A DNA stretch of 64,000 nt from Adiantum capillus-veneris (lineage: Eukaryota > Streptophyta > Polypodiopsida > Polypodiales > Pteridaceae), in assembly GCA_014529385.2 (NCBI GenBank), contig CM043960.1, positions 126,144,043 to 126,208,042 of the forward strand, given 5' to 3'. Both the position numbers and the translations under genes were made by a program. Below are positions 55,994 to 64,000 of this stretch, one piece after another; within the stretch, counting starts at the first letter, position 1, and every line of letters begins with the position of its first letter. The notes beneath the pieces were generated by a model. It had not been told where the DNA came from and searched no databases. It worked only from the letters and a program-made list of their open reading frames with translations.

Positions 55994-57721
55994 TGCAATT
56001 TATCACAAATCCAACCACTCACCTGGCAAGGGATTAGTTTCCACACAGCTTCTTGCCTTGCCACTAAATATACCTGTACACAAGCGTTTAATTTCGGCAA
56101 TCAAATCAAAGCATTTAACCGCTAGAGGTGGTCTTAGTAATGATTGGTATAATTGGAGGGTTAACCTCAACCACTACTGTACTCTATACACATCGGATGT
56201 TCTTGATTAGGTCTGCTAATCTGGAACTATACACCACCCAAGTGTTTATCAGTCTAGAGGTAAAGTCTTAATTCCGTCTTTGCTCCATCAAAAGGTCAAA
56301 CAAGGTCCAATTTCACTTCTGAAAGAAGTTCTGGAACTCTTAAGTCAATTGGAACATCACTCTATGTCCACAGTCAGATTTTGACTTCAATATTATGCCT
56401 TAGACATACTACGCGTAGCATGTCTAACTGCTCAAAATTGCTCCAAATTCAAACCACAGACTCCTCTTAAGGTGTTGATCACTTTGGTATGCTCACAGTT
56501 TGATTTGGAGTGCTAAATCATTGTGAACACATCCTACGCGTAGGATGTCTAAGTGCTATGTTTGACTCCAAACTTGAGCCACAGCTTCTCCTTGATGCCA
56601 GCAACCCAATGCTATGCTTAGATTTTAGTTTGGATTTCAAAAGACCCCAAATTTAGCTATTCTAGTCTTTTTCAGTCAAAAATGCTAAAGTCTGCTTAAA
56701 ACCCAATTTTCTCACCCAATTCAGATGAAACCTTTCTCGTGCACTCAATAAATCATGTAGATCATGCTCATGAAGACATCCTATGGTTTTGGTCTTAAAA
56801 TAATGCCTTGGGCCCAATTTGGGTAAGATGTCTGGCAATTTCCGTCTTTTGGTCTGATCCTGTCAAGATATGGTCAAGTTCCCCCTTCCAGGTGAAAATA
56901 GGGTATTGCTACCTTCTAAACACACTGGTCAACTCAAATTTTCAAAATTCTCACCAGAACACCCTGTAGATATCCTATACATAGGATGTCTACTGCTCCT
57001 TTTCTCTGACTAAAGTGCTACTTTGCCTTCCCTATGCTCTCCGCAAGTGCCAATATGCCTTACAAGTGCAAAAATATGCAAATTTCTCTCAATTTAAACC
57101 TTTTCTAAACTTTTACATTTTTTGAGTCCGCCTTTTAGCTTTTGGGCAATCCAATAAGGGAAAAACACTCAAGTCTATATGTTACTAGGGTGAAACCCAC
57201 CCTCTAAACAGACATGTGACCTCAGTTTCCCCAAATTCCCTGCTAAAATCCCCATGGAGACATGCTACGTGTAGGATGTCTACTGTCTTAAATTTTAATT
57301 TTTTTCTGACAGAAGTACTCCCTATGCTCTGCAACTCTCTCAGAAATACTCACAGAAACTTTTGAACTTCAATTCAGCTTTTAAACACTCTTTTCCGTCT
57401 TTTACAGCTCTTTGATGCGCCTAATAGCAAATATAACATGCATGAAGTGTTCCAGATCATAAATCATGATGTCCTACTTACCCTACTCCTACTCATCATG
57501 TGAGGTTGTGATTTTGGTCTCTCGGTTGCTTCCTGGCCTCTCCCGACTTTCAAGCTATCCTTTCACCGCCTTTACCACTCCAACTCCTACTCTCCTACCT
57601 AATACTACCTAAGTCGAAGGATTTAGGCCAGACACACGCTCCCTAGACTCCTCCTAAGACCTAGAGAGTCCCCCACCCTCTGATTCTATCTAAATGTAAA
57701 ATAAGACTCTGGCAAGCCAGA
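55994..57721 (-). repeat. Element C leader with palindromes
   Basis: Variants of the palindrome lie at about 56402, 56529, 56967 and 57258, with half-sites near 56775 and 56825. The gag-proximal step is 125-127 bp, as in A. The half-site context GAAATTGCCAGACATC matches A at 37241-37256. C has two copies in the stretch where A has seven, so the array has changed in copy number. The leader is cut at 57721 by element B. Confidence 0.85.
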
Positions 57722-59290
<1,569 letters not shown>

Positions 59291-59640
59291 CTCTGATTAC
59301 CCTTATGTCTGCTCTTTTTCATTGAGGACTTCTTTGTTCTTGAGTTATTTTGTGTTATTGACCCAGCGGTCAACACTTTGCTGTTGTTTTGGCTTCATCG
59401 GTTGCACTGCTTGTATCTTTGTCGAACCACAACAAGAACTATGATCCATTAGAGCGGACGTCTATCATCGTAACCATTTATCCTTTGAGATCCTCTGATT
59501 ACTTATATGTCTGCTCTTCTTCATTGGGGACTTCTTTGTTCCTGTGCAATCATGTTGTTAGTGTTGTCTGCAGCTTTGTCATTGTAGGCCATTCTTCGAC
59601 TCGCCATTGAGGAGAAGTATGCTATGATCTAAAATTGGTG
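59291..59640 (-). other. Element B internal block with LTR 5'-end copy and duplicated flank
   Basis: On minus, a copy of the LTR start (TGTTGACCGCTGGGTCAA) at about 59355-59375 precedes the helicase fragment. The phrase AACAAAGAAGTCC-n-CAATG occurs on both sides of it (about 59320-59340 and 59519-59540). Matches 45361-45665 in A. Confidence 0.7.
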
Positions 59641-60640
59641 CTCCAATTCATTTGTCAATTGATTTGAGTAGCATTTCCTTATTGTTGATGTAGAAGGAAT
59701 ATGTACAAGAGGATGGTGATAGGTGTCTTTAGATTAGGGTCTAAAACCTGGATGACCAAAAGGAAAAAACCCGGTGGGAAAAAATTGCCTTTGGTATACG
59801 CACTTATTGGAGTTGAGCAGTTGATGTGAAGTACATGTTCATGAAAGGTGAGTGCTTGGGTGAAGCACGGAAAGAGTGCCTGATGCAAGTGTCAATTATG
59901 GGACACTCTATATGCATATGAGAAATTTGTCAACAAAAGCATGCAATGTGAAAGAACGAGATGATGGATGTTTCGAGGAATAAATGTAGCACATGTGACA
60001 TCAAAAGATGTCTCAATAGCTTGCACCTTTCCAAGAAGGGTTTTCGATGTAGAAGTTTCTCCACTCATATCTCACTGTGCTCAGTACGTGAGTGTCTTTT
60101 GGACCTTCTCCTTCACTTCACCAGACTTAAGTACTTAGACTTCGACTCTTTTGCTCACCTATACCAGCATGAGCGACACAATGTAAATATGCTCAACTCT
60201 TCCAGCTTGAGCAGTACCTAGAATAGCTAAGACACTTAGACCACAGAGAATATTACTTGAAGCTTTGGGACTAACACCTCACTCATTTTGTGGCTTAGCT
60301 ACTCGACTCTGACTTTTATGACTTGTCGGTTTCATGTTGACACTGCTTTCTGACAAGTTCTTCGGCTGTTGTAGTGGCTGCTGAGACATACTTCGTGAAT
60401 TTTCATCGTTTTCCTGTACCTTCTTCTCTTTGTAGTGCTCAGGCCTCTCGTCAGTCTTTTCTTCATGTGGATTATGGATTTTTTTATTTTTTCTTAATAA
60501 TAAACAAAGAAAATCTTAAAACAACTCAACAAAAGAAAAATCATTCAAATAGAAATCTAAATGCTATGTACACTGTACACATGTCCCTAGGGGCTCATAT
60601 ATGGATTTTGTCCCCATACTCCTCTGTAACACTACTATGA
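59641..60640 (+). CDS. Conserved antisense frames in element B (uncertain)
   Basis: Relative to B these frames run antisense. 59961-60221 and 60374-60640 correspond to the minus frames of A. The third frame of A (45079-45300) is broken here by a stop, since the frame at about 59703 ends at a TGA after IGVEQLM. This makes a coding role less likely. Confidence 0.25.
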
Positions 60641-61028
60641 GGGCATATACTCTAAATTTCGTCAAAAAATTATCACAATAAAACGCAAAAATTCAATGCA
60701 TCTCACAAAACATTGCCCTCTAATAGTCATAATGTTAGGTCCGCATTCAGAATGCCTCCCCCCTTCCTATTTGGAGTCATCCTTTACGACAGGGTATCGC
60801 AAAGGGTATGTGTTGTGCTTGGGCAATTAAAAGTTGTGCCTATGTAGGACTTGTAACGTAGCCCTATTATGCATACACAGTCAATGCATGGAAAAGATTT
60901 ATGTTGTGCAAGATGTGGGTATAAGCAATTTGCTTATTGGCATTTGTTGGCGAGGCTTCCTATTCTAAGCAATGTAATGGTATTTGAAGCTTCTGTATCG
61001 TTGCTTGATTGAAGTGACTTGCTCTCTT
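60641..61028 (-). other. Element B post-ORF region with internal polypurine tract
   Basis: The minus strand carries AGGAAGGGGGGAGG near 60757-60770 followed by CATTCTGAATG, as in A and C. No gene. Confidence 0.6.
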
Positions 61029-61949
61029 CTAACTGTACTGTAATCGTAGGAAGAATTGTAAGAATTCAAGCGGCGATGCACTGACAGCAGTTTTGTTGTT
61101 CTTCTTTGGGACCCATTTCTTTGTGATTATTAGCTGTTTTGTTGCTGGCTCTCGTTTGGGAACCCATACTTGCCCGTGATTCGTTTGTGTTTGAAGAGAC
61201 TTCTTTGGGATCCACCTTTTTGTTGTGTGAGTCGACAGTGGTCTTTGCTTCAGCCCTTGTACGCTTGGTTGGTGACGGGATTCAGGCTTTGAAAGTTGAT
61301 ACTGTGGTTGTTTTGGAATCCAAATGAATTCCTGACTTTTTTGTGCTTGAATCAACTTCTTTGGAGCCCAAACCTGAGTTGTGAAAGCTTGCAATTTTGT
61401 GATATTCTTACCCGTTCGTGCACGCTTTCCTTGTTTTTGTTTTGGTGTTGGATCTTGTGATTTGTCATTAGAGATCTTTGTCTTCTTGATCCATATCTGT
61501 TTTTGGCCGATCTGGCTTTTTGGTATCCAGATTGGTCGAGCTTTTTGGCTACTTGTTGTCCTGTTCTTTTGACTTGTCATGGTTGTTGTTGAAGGGGTTG
61601 GTGATAGTGATGACCTGAGTTTATGATAGGGGATGTCGTAAGATTCATCACTATCGCTACTATCCTCAACAAGGTTGACTTCTTGTACTTTCCCTTGATT
61701 TTTTGGCTGGTAGTGGAAAGTTACTGTCTGTTTGCTCGTGGGTGATAGTTTCTTGGAGGACTTTTCTACCCCATTGATTAGAGCATTGTTAGCTCGTTGC
61801 TCTGGTCGTATTCCTCCTAGCTGAGTCTTTGCATCCATATTAGGAGCCATATTGTATGAGGATGCTTGTGGTGGTTGTGTTTTCATTGAGGACTTTGGAA
61901 TCCACTTTTGATGCACTTTATTCGTGTAGCGATGACATTGATTCCCGGG
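61029..61949 (-). pseudogene. Element B W-[IV]-P-K repeat region
   Basis: Same repeats as in A (KWIPK, IWIPK, IWIKK, VWAPK, IWIPK, RWIPK, VWVPK, KWVPK). The TGA at 61947-61949 stands where A has CGA, so the upstream gag-PR frame (61950-63880) and this one were a single frame. VWVPK here is VWVPI in A. Confidence 0.85.
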
Positions 61950-63880
61950 TCATTGATCTTCTTGAAGCTCAAAGTGTTCTACAGAGTCATAGAACTCGTC
62001 GTCTTCTTCATCTTTTGATTCTCCACATTTCTTTGTTTGCTCCTTATTTCGAGAGTTTGTTGATGTCTGGTTCTCTTCGTTTTCCTGGATTACACTCACT
62101 ACAAAATAAGGACCGACATCATAGCCATTTTCATCACAAAACTTTGTTGTGGGAGCATCCTCCACGGCGCACACGTCCAGAGTAGCCAAGATGTGTTCCC
62201 ATCCAAAAGGCTCTAACTCTTCTTCAGGAAATGGTTCTGGGATATAGTCCATATCCTCTATAACCCTCTCTAGGATACATTCCTCACGTTTCAAGCTACC
62301 ATATTGTGAAGCTCCACACATCAACAGTTCTTTAGGCATACCTAACCAAGCTGGAAGTTCTGATCGTGCTACTGTGGCGGAATCAAACTCCTCAACCGGT
62401 GTTCTTGTCACATCCCTATAGCTATGGTCCCTCAAGTTTATCTTTGTTATGGTTTCCATATGTCTCAGGTATATATGGTCATAACCCCAATCTTGGACCA
62501 TTTTCAATTGTCGCATGAATGGTCTTCCCAGAATGACGTCATAGTTGTTCTTCTTGCCAAAGTCAACAACAGGAAAAGTGTGTTCATATTCAATGCCACA
62601 AGAAGTAACAAGTACCTTTTCTAGCAGTCCTAGGGGCTTTTCCTTGTGTCCGTCTGCAAGCTGCAGGGTCATTCGTGTGGATATCAAGGCAGGTTTTCCC
62701 CATTCTTTCCAAACCTCTTTGGTTGCAATGGCCACACCAGCTCCACTGTCAAGGATTTCCATGGTTTTTACACCATTGAATTCCATAGGAAGGGTGGTGT
62801 TTCCATCTTCTCCCTCGTAATACTCGCCTACCTTGTTTAATGGCACTGGCCTAGTATTTAGTTGAGGCATTTCAAGCTCTTTGATGCCTTCCTCGATTTG
62901 AGTCATTGGGGTTTTTACACCAAATTTCTCTAGACATTTACCCACATTAGCCCACATGTTTGGTCTTATTCTGAGAAACTCGGCTAACATTATTGTACAG
63001 GTGACTGGGGTAGATAGAATATCTACTAGCCCCTTTGAATCGATGGCCTTGTTGGGAGACAGTCTCTGTGATGGGACTGCAACCACATTTGACTTGGTCT
63101 CGTACTCTCCCATGTAGGAAGGTAGTGTTCTTAGCGAATGGGGTTGACTATCCATAGATTGTACAGATCCTTTGTCGCCCCAATACGATCGCACGTCTAG
63201 ATTCATTTGAGATCCAGTCTCAAATTCCTCTATTGGTGGTAGAAACACTCCTCGTTCATCACCAGTCTTGTCTACTCGTCTTCTTAGGTCATCGGCTTCA
63301 TTGGCCTCTCTGACTTGTTTCCACAATTTGTCAAGACCATCTATCTCTTTACAATCCTCAGGTATAGCTTGGTGAAATCCCTCGGAAGAGTTATCCGTGG
63401 TATTCAGTACTATCCTTGGTTCTAATGTTGGGTCTTTGAGGTTTGGTATGTGCTCATGACTAGAATCTGGCTCTTTTAGTTCCTGGTTTGGTGGGGTTAC
63501 TTGTGTAGGCATGACACGGATCACATCCTCACATTTTGCAACTGGTGGTTCTAGTAAAGCTTGGGCTGTTTGAATCATTTTCTGGCACATTTCAAATTTT
63601 TGCTTTTCTAGTTCCGCATAGGGATATGTCATCCACTTGTGTTCTTGGGTTTGGTTGTTTTTTAGCCTCGCATCATAGGCTTTCAAGAGGGCATCTAATG
63701 TCTCATTAACCTTCTCTGCCAACACAGATCCTCCTGAATTAGGACTTCTCGGTTTCTCATCCGTGGATGGTTCTTCTAGAGGTTTAACCATCTGTGTAAG
63801 AGAAGGTGCCTCCTTTTCCTCATGTTGTTTTATCTTCTCCTCAGCTTCGGTAAGCTTCTCAGCTAGGGATTTTTTCTCTC
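61950..63880 (-). pseudogene. Element B gag-linker and protease polyprotein region
   Basis: Open for more than 600 codons from just below a TGA near 63881 (CGA in A). Contains MTYPYAELEKQKFEMCQ, the acidic linker, LPSYMGEYETKSN, and the protease with MEILDSGAGVAIATKEVW and YDVILGRPFMRQL. The tail then reads ATLDVCAVEDAPTTKFCDEN and EFYDSVEHFELQEDQ. Positions where A has stops (41353, 41576, 42763) are sense codons here. Confidence 0.88.
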
Positions 63881-64000
63881 ATTCCCTGCGTGCTTTCATC
63901 CTAATCTTTCTAGCTTTCCAACTATTTCGCTTGCTCTTGGTTTTTTACTAGGTGCGTCTGTCTTTGGTCCATCATCTATCTTTGGACTCATGTCACTTTC
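63881..64000 (-). pseudogene. Element B gag linker, cut by window end
   Basis: Continues the Arg/Lys-rich coiled-coil linker of gag matching 40995-41115 in A. The upstream zinc knuckles and capsid are outside. Confidence 0.7.

Larger units (their letters stand above)
34430..57721 (-). mobile_element. Element C: gypsy element with gag-PR-RT-RH-IN, second retropepsin and W-[IV]-P-K ORF
   Basis: C reads on the minus strand from its leader (57721) to its 3' region (about 34430). It is split by element A at the GTCTG duplication (35293-35297 and 46850-46854), and B is inserted in its leader at 57721/57722. Gene order: pre-gag domain, gag with two CCHC knuckles, PR, RT, RNase H, IN, a second retropepsin-like domain, then the W-[IV]-P-K ORF. 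All genes carry stops or shifts. Its LTRs could not be assigned. Confidence 0.75.

Overview
This looks like a repeat-dominated interval of a large land-plant nuclear genome. Nearly everything recognisable is LTR-retrotransposon DNA: Ty3/gypsy elements of the Tat/Athila/Ogre-like branch, one chromovirus remnant and two Ty1/copia remnants. Long CA, GA and CT microsatellites, dense stop codons in the element genes and one probable host gene complete the picture. The lineage cannot be fixed from sequence alone; a fern or other seed-free plant is a guess. There are no bacterial operons, rRNA genes or tRNA genes.

Layout. 1-14100: an old gypsy element (T0) is interrupted by a second gypsy element (T1). 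T1 has 476-bp LTRs and a 5-bp CAAGT target duplication. A later inversion flipped most of T1, its 3' LTR and the T0 flank, so T1's first LTR and gag lie on + and its zinc knuckles, PR, RT, RNase H, IN, a large extra ORF and its second LTR lie on -. 14100-18600: a copia fragment, inverted repeats, a zinc-knuckle ORF remnant and microsatellites. 19211-20389: an intact 392-codon ORF without transposon similarity, the best host-gene candidate. 22880-26340: a copia RT/RNase H remnant beside a chromovirus integrase/LTR remnant. 26834-27158: four evenly built inverted CCAAT pairs. 28096-33215: element D (-), which carries only an extra coiled-coil ORF, a repeat-rich leader and one LTR.

34430-57721: element C (-), a gypsy element with gag, PR, RT, RNase H, IN, a second retropepsin-like domain after IN, and an ORF of W-[IV]-P-K repeats. 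C is split by element A (+, 35298-46849; target duplication GTCTG), and its leader is entered by element B (-, 57722 to beyond the window end). A and B are one non-autonomous family. They resemble C but lack RT, RNase H and IN, which joins the gag-PR polyprotein to the W-[IV]-P-K region. Both carry a captured fragment of a host DEAD-box RNA helicase just before the 3' LTR.

Most distinctive signal: the leaders of A, C and D contain arrays of a long palindrome, core ACATCCTACGCGTAGGATGT, at regular spacings (about 125 bp, or 285-286 bp in D). The palindrome stays recognisable although surrounding sequence has diverged. A half-site lies in the A/B LTRs and in D's LTR. If one system here is undescribed, the best candidate is this gypsy group: palindrome-array leader, post-integrase retropepsin, W-[IV]-P-K repeat protein, and non-autonomous helicase-carrying derivatives. 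All element genes in view are broken, so the window shows their architecture and not a working copy.
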